Origin: Chalara sp. BL73 | Taxonomy: Eukaryota; Ascomycota; Leotiomycetes; Helotiales | Length of the DNA: 64,000 bases | Direction of reading: 5' to 3' | NCBI GenBank assembly: GCA_918026815.1 | Contig: CAKJVC010000124.1 | Location: 1 to 64,000, forward strand | The notes under the pieces: generated by a model | The model's database searches: none | Told to the model about the DNA's origin: nothing | Seen by the model: the letters and a program-made list of their open reading frames with translations, nothing else | Translations under genes and position numbers: made by a program | Shown: positions 11,335 through 22,469 of the stretch, piece by piece | Numbering within the stretch: position 1 is the first letter of the stretch | Layout of the letters: each line of letters opens with the position of its first letter

Positions 11335-11825
11335 CTTTATAAGCAAGCTTGCTTTTTTAAGTATAGCTTTCGCAAAGTTTTCGGCTGTTTAAATACATTT
11401 TTCGGCAATGCCGTTTTAGTGTAATTTATAAGCAATAGTGTATTGTAGTCGAATGCCGTTTTACCGGCACTAATTATTTAAAAGCTTTTTTAGCTTTGCA
11501 GTATTGTTTAACTTTACGCTTACGACTTTACAGCCGGACTTTAGTTTTACTTGCTTTTTTTAAAACTAAAAGTTAAAAACTACTTTTCGCTTTGTTTTTG
11601 TAGTTAAAGTTTACATTTTACGAATTGCGTTGTCGATAACTTTAGCGAAATATTTGTTTCCGCAAACTGTAATAAAGAAAAGTTCGCATACGTCTACAAA
11701 TACTAAGTCGAAAATGTAAAGCTTTTATAGTGTTAACTTACGGTTAAAGCGATTTTTTAATTTAGTTAAAGCACAGATTTCACAAACATAGTTAAAAAAT
11801 AAAACTTTAATTTTGTTTTTTAAAG
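11335..11825 (-). pseudogene. Copia integrase remnant
   Basis: On the - strand a single frame with several stops gives CEICALTKLKNRFNRKL, then FDLVFVDVCELFFITV and KYFAKVIDNAIRKM, and later NGIRLQYTIAYKLH and NGIAEK. These correspond to the copia integrase zinc module end (CxxCxxAK), the first catalytic Asp region (DLVxxDV) and the TPxQNGVAER region with the catalytic Glu. Stops sit where Gln and Trp codons are expected. The middle Asp region is only weakly readable. Confidence 0.7.
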
Positions 11826-13856
11826 TTGTTACTGTATAAAGCTTACGAATTACTTTTTTTTCGAAATGTGCAAATCGTCGGTAATACAATTAGTAACAAG
11901 CCGTTGCTTTAGCGTTACAGTCCGTAGTTAAATTATTTGCTATATTTGTATTTAACTTTTTAGTTACAAAAAAAGCGTAACAGCAGATTTGTAAGTTTGT
12001 AACAGGTTTTTTAAGCTAACTTAAAGTTACTTCAAAAAAAGTTGTTAGCCGGGCATTTTTTGCCGTAAACGCTGTTTCGTCGTAACTATTAGCAATATTA
12101 AAAACTATATAAACTCTATTTGTAAAACGTACTGTAATAACTGTACAGTTACTTTTTTTGTACTATATACATTTGTTATCGAAAAAACTTGTAAAGCTAT
12201 TTGCACAAATTTTTTTGCTTAAAAAAAAGTTTACTTTTAACTTAAAAACGTATAGTACATTTAACAATAAAAAAAATTTTCTACTTTTAACTCGTAGCTT
12301 AACTGTACTTATATAATCTGAACTTAACTGCTTTTTTTCAACTTTTATTCTGCGTTTTAGTATTTTAATCAGAAAACGCTTAAAAAAGTGAAGTTAGTTA
12401 GTTATATAAAAAAAAGTTTCGGAGTTTAAAGCCTATTAAAAATAAAGAATTTTACGAGCGTTTTTCAAAAAAATTGCAGCCGTTTCTTTGTTGTTTAAAC
12501 TGTAAATAAGCTTTTTTAAGTCGAAGTTTAGCAGTAACGTTTCTAAGTTTAATTCGGCTTTATAGTAACCTTTTTTCGAATACTTGTACTTAAGCGTTTA
12601 GTTGCTTTGTTAGTTTCGGCGCTAGCGCTAAATTTGCCGTTTTTCGCGAACAACGTTTTAAGCAACTTTTTTTTATTTGCAATCAAAAAATCGGTGATTA
12701 CAGTTATTGCAAAGCTAGCATTTTAAGTTTTTCGATTTAGAATTTTTACTGCGAAGTTTAAAGTACCGCGGTTTTAAAGCTTTTGTTTTGCGGTTCGTAA
12801 TATACTAAGCTGCGAGTGCTGTAGCTGTTGCTTTTTTTGCATTCAACTAGTCTTGACGCTTATTGAAAATATATAGCTTGTTTTAAGTTGAAAAGTTCGG
12901 CTAAACGTCGATAACGTTACGAGTAGTTTCGTAGTTTTTTGAAAGTTCGCTGAACAAATAGTTAAACAAGTGTTTTTTCGTAAAAAATACAGCTATAATT
13001 AAATCGTTCGCAACAATCCGTCGTTAAAACTTTTTTAGCTTGATTTACGCGTTTTTAATTTTTGTGCTTTTTTGCATTTTAAAAGTAGTTAGCTTTTTCA
13101 AGTTTTAGCGGCGTGTATACAAACGTGTTCAAAAGTATTTAAGCCGTAAGTTTATTTATTTGTTTTTTACAGTTGCAAACTTTTTTATAAGCTTTTTGTT
13201 TATAGAATCGATACAAATTCGTAGTATAAATAACGCTTTAGCAAACGCTATTGTATACTCGTTTTTTTTTTTGTCGTTTTATGCTTTAAAAAGTGTATTA
13301 TTTTTTTGTAGTGTCAAAACAATTTAAGTATACTTTTTAATTGTTTTTTTTATTACAAAAACGATTTTTTTTTTTATAAAGTACAGCTTTAGCAGTTCGA
13401 ACTAGTTTTTTTATATATTCTAGCTTAAAGTCTTTACAAGCCGTTTTGCTTTACTAACGTGATTTATGTCGAATTGCTTAGTTTTTTGTTAAACGCGTTC
13501 AGCGAAGTTCGAAGTAAAAAAAAAAAAAGCTGTTGTATAATAGTTTTCGTATTGTAAGTAAAATGTAAAAACTGTCGTATAGTAACTTTCGAATTGAAAT
13601 TTGTTAATATAGTTAAAATGGCAATTTGTATGCTTCGTAAGTTCGACTAAAAGTCCGTCGCTGTTTTATTAGCTATTCGTCGCTTTTGTATATATTAGCA
13701 GTCCGTTGCTTTCGTGTTATTGGCAGTCTGTTGCTTTTTGTGTAGCTTTTACTGTCGTAATAAGTTCGTTAAGCTGCAAATAGTCGTTTTTGACAGTTTG
13801 CTTTTTTTTTCGATTAGCTTTCTTTTTTTGGCTTTCTTTATACACTTACAGTGCGA

Positions 13857-13872
13857 ACTCGAGCTTATAACT
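13857..13872 (-). other. Candidate copia primer binding site (half initiator-tRNA type)
   Basis: Just inside the 5' LTR the - strand reads AGTTATAAGCTCGAG. Copia-type elements often prime from an initiator tRNA-Met cut in the anticodon loop, with a site like GGTTATGAGCCC. The sequence here fits that with transition differences only (G to A, C to T), as expected after the same mutation process that altered the LTRs. The match is from memory of the class and is tentative. Confidence 0.35.
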
Positions 13873-13875
13873 TAT

Positions 13876-14086
13876 TGAAATAAGTATGCTAAGTTGACTA
13901 CAGTCAACTTAAAAAAAGGAAGCTTGTGCTGTACGCAAAGTCTGCCTAATTGCAATGGTTCAGGAAGAATGGATTGATTAATTGTAAAGCTCTACGGAGG
14001 TGCTCAGTAAAAGGGGTGCGACCCTTTCACTGATGACTAAGCTAGGCCCATGCCTTACGGGTGGGCTACACCACCAATTCTCAACA
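13876..14086 (-). repeat. Copia 5' LTR (right copy on the + strand)
   Basis: This is the partner of 8417-8627: same length, no indels, 15 transition differences and no transversions. In element orientation it is the 5' LTR, and the primer binding site lies just inside it. Confidence 0.88.
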
Positions 14087-15490
14087 ATATTGATAATTTG
14101 CTGTAGAATCGACGCTAACGAAAAAGTTGTTTTTTTAGCCTGGAAATTAGTACTTGTTAAAAACTAATACTAGTAAAAGTAGTTTTTACATTACTTTAAG
14201 CTTGCTTTTTTTGTTACTTTACAAAGCTAGTATATTTTTATTTCTGATCGTAAAAAAAGAATAACAAACGCTGTTGCAAAACTATTTTTTAACACTATTT
14301 ATTTTTATTGTTGTTAATATATTGCAAATAATTTACAGCAAAGATTTAGCAATAGAATAAAGCTTTTGTTTTAAAAAGCATGTAAAGCAAAAACACTTCA
14401 GCTGTATCAAGCTGAAATAATAAAAATAAAAAAATTGAGTATCGACGCGTTTAATTACTTGTTTAATATCGACAACAAGCTTTGAACTAAAACTTACTCG
14501 CAATACTCTTAATTTAGCTACAACACTTCGAATATTGTTGAATTTTTAAATTCAGCTTAAAACAAATATCGCTAAATGCTTTTTTTTCGATTGTTAAATA
14601 AAATTTATTTTTCGACTTTAAAAACGTAGTATAAAAAACAAACAGAAAAAAGCAAAGCTGAAAGCTTCGCCGACGTACTTATAGCTAAATTTAAAGCTTA
14701 TTTAAAAGCTTTTTATCGATATCGCGTTTATTTTTCGAGCAATAATATTGCACAAGTTGAAAATCCAAAAACAAGTCGTAAGTAAATAGTTGATTTCGAT
14801 AAAAAGCTTTGCGACTGTACAGATTTTTATCAGTTTCAATCGCTTTGTTTTTACGCAATTGCAGTTGCAAAAATTTTTCGTATTGATTCAATTAACTATT
14901 TTGTCGACTAGTTTACAGCTGAGGAATATCGCAAAACTTATCGACGTTCAGTATTACTAGTATCGACAATAAACCTACTTCGCGATAATTCAATTCAACT
15001 TTCTATACTACGAAAATTAATCGGTCGACTTCGATTTAAACGAATACGCAAAAGCATTTGGAATAAAAAGCAAACGCGCTGTAGCAATTGCTTTAATTAG
15101 AGTTATAATCGTCGTTGTTGTACAAACTAGCTTGTTGCTAGTAAACGTCGACAACGAGCCTAGAAATAGCTACAATCTGAAAATGAAAAAAAAATAAAAA
15201 TAAAAAATAAAATAAAAAATAAAAAGGATAAGAATAAAAAAGAAGAAAAGCGCTTTGATCGAGAATTAAGCATACAAATAAAAAAAGTTAATCAACTAAA
15301 TAGCAACAGCGAGCTTTCAAAAGTCAATAGCGAAATATTTGTGAATCAGAATCTGGTCGATATTGTATTACTTTTACGATACACTACAAAGTCTAGAAGA
15401 GAATATGGAATAAAAACTGAAGAATAGAAAGTTAGACAGAATAATATTGATTTAGGCTTATAACGCTTGTATTACAGGCTTTACAGTGCG
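14087..15490. other. Unidentified AT-rich degraded sequence right of the copia element
   Basis: There are about 1.4 kb with the same extreme AT bias and stop density as the copia interior. On the + strand a Lys/Arg-rich stretch around 14990-15170 is followed by a run of AAAATAAAA at 15180-15245. One short - strand frame (14691-14891) is rich in Tyr, Lys and Leu and matches nothing I recognise. It may be the element into which the copia copy inserted, but no motif proves this. Confidence 0.35.
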
Positions 15491-15494
15491 TGTT

Positions 15495-15630
15495 GCCAAA
15501 TATCTTATATACCATATATTTGTTGCCGTATATCTGAAATACTATAGAAGTGGTATATGAGATATTCGGCAAAAAAAGTATGGTATATGAGATATTTGGC
15601 AAAAAAATGATGGTATTTGAGATATTTGCC
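15495..15630. repeat. Array of 30-bp units in opposed orientations
   Basis: Three units start at 15551, 15581 and 15611 with core TGGTATATGAGATATTTGGC on the + strand (variants TTCGGC and TTTGCC). Two further copies at 15495 and 15525 are in inverse orientation (GCCAAATATCTTATATACCA). All have a 30-bp period, and the two arms can pair as a long hairpin. It lies at the right edge of the AT-rich block. Confidence 0.75.
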
Positions 15631-15660
15631 GTTTTTAAAATATAGATCAATTTTTGGCAT

Positions 15661-16153
15661 ACTTTCTACTACCTGCATTCAGCTACTATAATCTTTCCTG
15701 GTATTTCGTCCGTCTCTATCCAGTCCAAAGATCAACTTGACCGTGTGATACCTTAGATGCCTTCCACAAATTTATTCCTCAACCTTACAAATTGGTTGTG
15801 ATCACGCACCTAAAAATTGTCTGATATAGCAGCTGTCACAACGTCCCTCAGTTTTGATGTATGCCTAGATTCAGTCTGAATTCGTCTTCCCCTCGGCCCT
15901 CTCTGACATACAAATAGTTGCCTAAATCTACTTCTGTTATAAATCGTGCTTATTAGCTATTATTAGCTACAATTCAACTTAAAGAAACGATCTATAAAAT
16001 GGAAATTTACTCAAGTGCCTCAAAAGTAAACTCTTCCTCGCAGAATGGGTTAATTCTAGTTATTCTAGCTACAACGGGGTTGATAGCAACTTTTCACAAT
16101 GCTTTAGTGAGAGGTTGTTCAAGTTCCCGACATTTTTATATTTATGTGCAATT
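15661..16153. other. Intergenic stretch
   Basis: Normal base composition resumes here. I see no gene, repeat or RNA. It forms the 3' flank of the following minus-strand regulator gene. Confidence 0.4.
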
Positions 16154-18046
16154 CTAGGTATCAATAGCGGCAGCACTTTCTATAAGACCTGTCATAATAT
16201 CCTTATCAATAAAATCGAACCAGAACACATCGCGCATAGTATCTTTACGATTCGAATAGATCTTCTGTGCAACCTTTGTAACCTGCCTGTAGCCCACCTC
16301 GGCGGCAGGCCACGCACCGGCAATCGCCCTCAACCCCCCTAGGTTCATGAGTATTTGTTGTTTGAGGTCATGATCAGGTGCCATGGCAGGTAAGGCTGAC
16401 CAGAGGGATAGGTGAGTAATAGAGGATAATGCAAGTGCGCATATAAAGAAGTGGGTATGTCTCAGTAAAGGTATGGGCAGGGAGACGAGCTTGCTGATAT
16501 TTGATGCTGCTTGCGCTGTCTTCAGTGCGTGGATGCTATCTGTTGCTGGCCCTGGTGCTTGAGCTTGTTCAGTACAAGACATGCTTGTCTGCACCGTAAG
16601 ACTTTCTAATCTAGAGAAGTTTCGGTGAAGCAGGATCGAGCTCCTGGAACTTGAAATCAGCCTTGCACTGCTGAACGACCAGAAGACTATATGGTTAACA
16701 CACTTACACATTAGTTATCATGTGAGCCTGAAAAAGCATTTCGTCGAAAGTGCCGAATTGATCAAAATATGACATTTTCGATTCGAGGAGATGAAACCCC
16801 CAGTTGACGAGATATGCGTCTTGTCTGTGTATGGCTGAGTTGTCTGGGGATATGAGCACGTTTGATTGCAGTATTCGCTCGAGATTCCTAACCGCGGCTA
16901 TTCTGTACGTGTATGAAGACCACTCAATGTTGTCATTGCTGAAAGGTAGACCGTCGAATTCTTCGATGGTATGAAAGGGAGGGATACACTATCGCACAGT
17001 TAGGGCTTGATTCAAATACCATGTACTAGTGAAGTAGACTTACTCCGGCTGCATATTCCTCTTCCTTACACGGTAGAGGCAAATTAAACATAATGTTGGA
17101 GAAGTGGAAAGTGCCTCTTCCATGAAACCCGGCGGCCACCACACTCACGATATAAAGCTCCCACCATGTCCGGCGCAAGCTCTCTTCGTATATGAGTGAA
17201 CCTAAGTTGTTGAGTACTGCGTACTCTCGCTCGTTCATACCCAGCTCAAGAGCCAAGCTTTGCGCCCTGATCAGAATTTGGATTGCTCTCTTCTGATCGT
17301 TACATCCATCCAGGGCCAGAGCGAACAATACCATTGCTTGAACCATTGATGCGTCCTTTGGAGGGCTTGAGCTGGCCAAGATGGAGTCGAATTCCATTGC
17401 AAATGAAGTCGGCGACGCTCTGGGAACATATCGAGCCCCGATAACACAAATTGCTGTCTCTAGATGGCCTATAGAGCTTCTGTCGAGAACCTGGAGATAC
17501 TCATTACGAGGAGGCAAGAACGGATGTGAGTCGTAGAAGTAGTGGAAGAATGCTTCAATGCACTGCTGTCTGCAAACTTGGCCATTTGTTCGAGAGCTCG
17601 GGCTCGTTGGCTCCCAATCTTTTCTCGCTTGTTGAAAATCTACTGACGAAGATATTTTGCTTGGGGTATCTCCTTGGTTGAAAGTAGTACATAGCAATTC
17701 AAGCTCGCCAGGGTTCTGGCTTCCGGTTTCTTCATTATTTATCCAGCCTGCCTTGTGAGCGTTTTGGGTTGGTATGATTTGGGTTTGACCTACCATCCAT
17801 AGAACTGGATTGTATGCCATTCCTGCCTGACCTTCTGAAGCCACGTCGGGACTTTAGATATATGCATTTGATTCCCTGGGCAGAGCATCGAGAGCAAATT
17901 GGAAGCCTGTCACACTTCAGATGCAAGCTGCGACAAGATATACAAGCCGAAGAACTGGTGGGCCTATCGTGAGATGTAACAGTCACGTTCCGGCCCGGTG
18001 AGCGGGGTGATGAGCCTGTTGTCGAGGCAGTAAACTCTGCTTCCAT
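16154..18046 (-). CDS. Zn2Cys6 fungal transcription factor
   Basis: I place four exons at 18046-17794, 17747-17044, 16988-16708 and 16643-16154, giving 575 residues. The start is the ATG at 18046. An N-terminal zinc cluster has CISC, six residues, C, five, CSRC, six, C (exact C6 spacing), followed by a basic linker with SRRGFRRSGR. The middle part is a fungal-specific regulatory domain: CIEAFFHYFYDSHPFLPP, ESLRRTWWELYIVSV, WSSYTYRIAAVRNLERIL and FDEMLFQAHMI. The first intron is 46 bp (GTAGGT to GGCAG) and joins the frames as G-W-I-N-N-E. It would act as a nuclear DNA-binding regulator. Its targets are unknown: the nearest neighbours are decayed sequence and a sulfate permease, so no pathway is implied. 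Confidence 0.8.
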
Positions 18047-18830
18047 GGCCAATGGGCTGAGAGGGAGCTAACGGCTATGTTATTCTTCTCCGTTTGTCTC
18101 TATCTTTGCCTGACTGGAAATCGACTCCAGCAGAAGTGTGCGGGGAGATATAATGTGTATAGTTGAGATTGAATAAGAACATGGGTAAATTAGGAGAACC
18201 TTTCTGCGGGAATGCTATCTTCATAAATCAGTGTAGTTGATATTGATCCTCCTTGCGACAGCTTTGCCAGTGATATTTAATAAATAAAGAGGCTTCAGTG
18301 ATCTTTTGGGGTCGTGCCCTAACCCCCCGGACCCCCAGCCCCTGTTACAGTGTTGGGGTCGGCGGAAGCTACGGTGACCATAACATGGGGAGAGACCAGC
18401 AAGGTCGCCGAATACCTACCACTAGACTAGTATTAACTATCCCTTGATGAGGTCGGCGATGTAGATGGAGATCGAGCCTTGCAAGCAAGCCTACTTTGCC
18501 CATACTCCACATGGAATAACTTTATGGCATTGATGGGTAGGATCCAGAACCTGGTCACGGCATTTCGCAGTCGGCGATCTGCGGCGGAGTTGATTGCTTT
18601 CTTCTAGCCGTGGAGTGATTGTCTCCAAAGCTATTCCGGAATCCCCTCTGGCACCCTGACACACTCAGGTCACCGACTTTAATGTTATTTGCCTTCAGCA
18701 TGGTTGCCCTTTTGCATCCCACATCAAAGGCTCGAAAAAAAATAACTTCGGTGGTCGAGACTTCCGAGGGGTTCCAATTTACAGGTTTGTTCGGCCCGAT
18801 GAATAAAGACCGTATTGCGGTTTCTCATAC
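18047..18830. other. Intergenic stretch with a C-rich tract
   Basis: This is the promoter side of the regulator, then sequence without a supportable gene. A C-rich tract (CCTAACCCCCCGGACCCCCAG) around 18318-18340 stands out in AT-rich surroundings and may be a transposon scar. I cannot assign it. Confidence 0.3.
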
Positions 18831-18849
18831 ATACATCAACTATGCTGGA

Positions 18850-19150
18850 AAGTCAACCAAGAATGCACGGGCCCCTTCACGGTCCCGCTGCTCTGGGGCA
18901 AAAAGGGGTTGCTGGTTGTCAACGAAAGCGGCGATATCATGCATATGCTGCACGACTGTTCTCACTATCTCCTTCCTCCCATTCAACGCGAACCAAATCG
19001 TTCGGCGGGAGTCGTCTACCTGAAGGGTCTCAGACCCCAGCTTGATGCCATAAATACTTGGGTCAGAGTGATATTAACGCTTGTGTTTACGATATTGGAG
19101 CCGCGATTGATCAAGCGCCCTATGATAGACACGTCAAGGCACCATTTTCA
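18850..19150 (+). pseudogene. Fragment like glutathionyl-hydroquinone reductase (ECM4/omega-class GST)
   Basis: One frame reads FTVPLLWGKKGLLVVNESGD, IMHMLHDC and later LRPQLDAINTWV. In ECM4/YqjG-type glutathionyl-hydroquinone reductases the matching stretch is VPVLWDK, IVNNESSDIIRML and RPEIDALNEWVY, at the thioredoxin-fold to helical-domain boundary. Upstream frames are broken, no start with the catalytic Cys is visible, and similarity stops about 15 residues after the WV. I read it as a remnant of a gene of about 330 codons. The identification rests on remembered family motifs. Confidence 0.4.
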
Positions 19151-19638
19151 ACCTTGGATAAGTAGAACTGGTTAGTAATACAAAAGATTCCTATTAAATT
19201 GACAGATGTCATTGCAATAGTTTATTGATTTGACTTTTGTTACTTTTACCTGCCTGTTCGTTGATGCCCTCCCTGCAGTTAGGGTGTGGCTAATGTCCTC
19301 AACCGCTTCTTCCTCGAGCCGTGAAACTGTACAAGTCAATCCTTGATTATTGCTCAAAGATTAATGCTATTTATATATACTAAATACAAATAAAACTAAG
19401 CCTGTTCAGTACAAAGGTCATTTAACTAGCCTGGGCTTGAACAGGAACGTATTTGGCGTCAAGAAGGGTTGGGGATAGTGGAAGCGAAGCATCGTCCCTT
19501 GCCACAGAAGCGGTGCATGCAAATATATGAGTGTGGGTCTTCTACACTGCTTACCAACACTAGCGACAAACATGAAGCACTCCTATTATTACAATCCCAT
19601 AGCTTGGTCGTGTCAAACCGGCTGGCTGTGTGTGGCCT

Positions 19639-22469
19639 CTAATCCGTACGCTCCTGGTCTTTTCTCCGTGCATCCCGCATCGCTGCATCCACAGCATCAA
19701 CAAGGTCGATGTGGAAGAAGGGCCTGTCAACGCCGTATACAGGCACGAGGCTCTCATACCCTACCGCAGTAGTACCGTTACTACTACCGCTCGACAGTGA
19801 CTGTGACTCTCTCTCCGCGCCTTCGATTGTTGATTCCTTGGGAGTCTCCTTTTTCTTTCCATCACTCACAGAATTCTCGTGCGGGTTGTCTTTCTCCTCA
19901 TCATGGGTGTCGAATGCTGCCGCCCGACGCGTATCGTCATCAGTGGCACCAGCAAGGGAACTGGCTACCGTGTAGGCTGGGGACCAGTGGCCAAGCTCGT
20001 CCGGGTTATCGGCAGAGGGGTAGCCGAAGCCAGCTACAGCTAGTGTTCGCCGTGTCCAGCGATTGAGGATTCCCGCAAAGTGCCACTCTACCGCTGCAGG
20101 CGCAGCGTACCGGTCTAATGTGTTGCGAAGGTCTATCAGCCCCTGCGCGCTCGTGATGTCGATGTTGTTGACACTGGCACACTCCAGCACGACAGCACGG
20201 AGGAATGGCCGTGTATCGCCAGCGTGCCCGTGGCCGGGTGAGGGGCCTGGGTCGTTCCAGAGGCGGTCCTAGATGAATTTCAGTCGCTGAACGCGATAAC
20301 AAAGAGAGGGGTAAGGGGGCTATTAGTTGAGATTGGGCTCACCGTTGCCTTGATCCCGTCATCCGCTATAGTGCGCCGTGTAACTTTCAGAATATGTGAA
20401 AGTAGGTGGTCGATGTGCTGGGCCTGATTGATATAGTTGAAACCCTCGCCGAACCTGTAGATAAAGACACCCGGGTAAGGAGAGTCCACCTTGATGTCCG
20501 GGTTGGAGCTGTCCTTCCTATCGAGAGGCAAGAATGCATTCCGAGACGTCAGGACCCCCTCGCTGTCCGTGCTCGAGTGGACACCAACGGACTTCTCTTG
20601 AGCACCGCTAGGAGCGCCATCTGAATCAACTGTCTTATTTTGAGAGTTATCGGAGGTGACCCGGTAGATATGCACTTGCCCAAGAAACCTGCCTTTTGTC
20701 CGTGCAAGTCGAACTAGCGACAGGGCAAATGAAAGACCTATCGTCGCATAAATTGACATCTCTAGGGATTCGAATAGAGCCAGGATCACTCCAACAATCC
20801 AAATTAAAAGCTCGAATGGCGACAGCTGCCAGTACTTGTACAGGGCCTTTGGCGGCGTTAGTAGATTACTCGTTGCGTGAATGATTAAACCAGCGAGGGC
20901 GGCCATGGGAATATATTTAAACAATGCCGTCAAGGCATACAGTGCAAGTACCAAAATCATGGCACTGAACAAGCCTGCTAGAGGAGTGCGAACCCCAGCT
21001 TTTGAGAGAACTGCAGATGCACCAAAGGACCCGGTGCATACATATCCGCCTACAAATGGGCCAAAGAAATTGGCTACTCCTTGAGCGAGAATCTCTTGTG
21101 ACGGAGTGATAGTGTAGTTGAATATTCTTCCAAACGACTTGGCAATGGCAATATGCTCAATAACAAGAATGATAACAATTGCTGGAAGCTCTGGAATAAT
21201 CATGCCAAGTAGATCGGTATCGAGTTTAGGATATCTTGCATGCTTGAAGCCTAACACCAATTTCAATCAGTTGATCTTTCATAAATACATAGTTCTATGT
21301 TTTATTTACCAGGTTCTATTTTTCCAACGATCCTAAACTTATATTCTCCAACAGGTGTATTGCGATGCGCCAGCCAGCTGATGAAGGTATAGAGTAGAAT
21401 AGCGAAGGTCAATCGAAGTGAGGATATGGTAGCCCACATCCGTTTCCTCAATGGCTGTCTGACTTCCATTTTGGCACACACGCCCCGAATAAGGGATAGC
21501 AACGCTATCGAGGTCAGGCCGATGGCTGCGTCGGATTTTGTTTTTCCAAGGGCTTTGAAGGTGTGGATTAAGACTAAATGAGGCGCTTCTCTTGTGTTGA
21601 TTCCCCGGATGCCGAGGGCGACGGGTAACTGCGTAGACATTATCGTAATACTAGCAGCCGTCACGAAAGCCGAGATGGACACATGTGGGATAAACTCAAT
21701 GATCCAACCCAACCTGAGGAGGCCGAGGGTGATAAGAATCACACCAGCAATCACCGAGAGAGCTTTTGCTATCTCCTCAGGTGTGTAAACACCAGGCTTT
21801 TCCTCACTAACATGAGTAATAACCCTGCCAACTAAAAGTGAGCCAACGGCAGTCGTCTGTAGTGGAGAAAACAGTCACGTTAATACCATGTTCAATGTGA
21901 AGCGACAGCCATTACTTACGCCAATCACGATGTCCTTGGATGTTCCAAACAGCCAGTAGAGTGCAGCGCCGATGAAAGACGTGTACAAGCCATACTCGGG
22001 ACTTAAATTGGCAAGAAGAGCGTAAGCCATCGCCTGTGGAACAACAACAAAGCCAATAGTAAGACCTTGAGAGCGATTAGAGGTGACCCATGGTAGCGAT
22101 TATAGCAATATAAAATGAGCACTCACCAGCAATAGCGTCCCCAACCATCCAGTGGAAGTTGTAGCGACGGATCCATGTCGCGAAAGGGAAGAGACTGCGC
22201 ACGTAGTTGGCAGCACCCTGCTGTGTAGGAACAAGCTGGCTGCTCCACTGTCTGATGGTAGGCTCCTCCTCTAAGTATGTGCGTGCAATGGCACCCTTCG
22301 CGCGCTCCTCAAGATCCTTGGGCTGACGGACATAACGCTCCTCGGAATCGATATGCAAGACTCTTTTTGTTAGAAGCTGTATGGGTTTTCGAGACATAAC
22401 GTATAATTCCTCTCGCGTGATATTTGGTAGAATAAGATGCCAGGACTCAATCCTGTAGCGAAATGGCAT
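19639..22469 (-). CDS. Sulfate permease, SLC26/SulP family with STAS domain
   Basis: Five exons (22469-22127, 22065-21920, 21856-21310, 21250-20343, 20268-19639) give 857 residues, close to yeast SUL1/SUL2 and other fungal sulfate permeases. The start is the ATG at 22469. A hydrophilic N-terminus leads into the membrane core: GDAIAG, then VVVPQAMAYALLANLSPEYG (SulP signature region), many hydrophobic helices, and the FGPFVGGYVCTGSFGASAV segment. The C-terminal STAS-like part (GVFIYRFGEGFNYINQAQHI, VVLECASVNNIDITSAQGL) is split by an insert rich in Ser/Asp. Such proteins import sulfate at the plasma membrane and are usually controlled by a CYS3/MetR bZIP factor. I did not find a convincing site for that factor. 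All splice joins are GT-AG and in frame. Confidence 0.92.

Larger units (their letters stand above)
8417..14086 (-). mobile_element. Ty1/copia LTR retrotransposon, heavily C-to-T/G-to-A mutated
   Basis: Two direct 211-bp repeats bound a 5.2-kb interior. Read on the - strand each LTR starts TGTTGAGAATT and ends TTTCA. The interior shows, in - strand order, integrase remnants (about 11.8-11.3 kb), RT (about 10.2-9.6 kb) and RNase H (about 8.9-8.7 kb). INT before RT is the copia order. All frames are interrupted by stops that look like CAA/CAG/TGG changed to TAA/TAG. No clear 5-bp target duplication: TTTAT lies outside the left end and ATATT outside the right. The element is dead. Confidence 0.88.
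7925..15660. other. Extreme AT-rich block of RIP-like degraded transposons
   Basis: Base composition changes abruptly at about 7925 and returns to normal at about 15660. Inside, the sequence is almost entirely A/T with runs of T and A, every frame is short, and TAA/TAG stops are dense. The block contains a recognisable copia element (8417-14086) flanked by about 0.5 kb and 1.5 kb of similarly degraded sequence that I cannot identify. Such blocks are known in ascomycetes as products of repeat-induced point mutation (C to T in duplicated DNA). Confidence 0.75.

Noticed and set aside
15495..15630. Possible CRISPR-like array
   Set aside because: The 30-bp units are contiguous without unique spacers and occur in both orientations, in a eukaryotic genome.
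18310..18345. C-rich tract as a telomere-like repeat
   Set aside because: CCCTAA occurs only once and is not repeated; most likely a transposon scar or chance.
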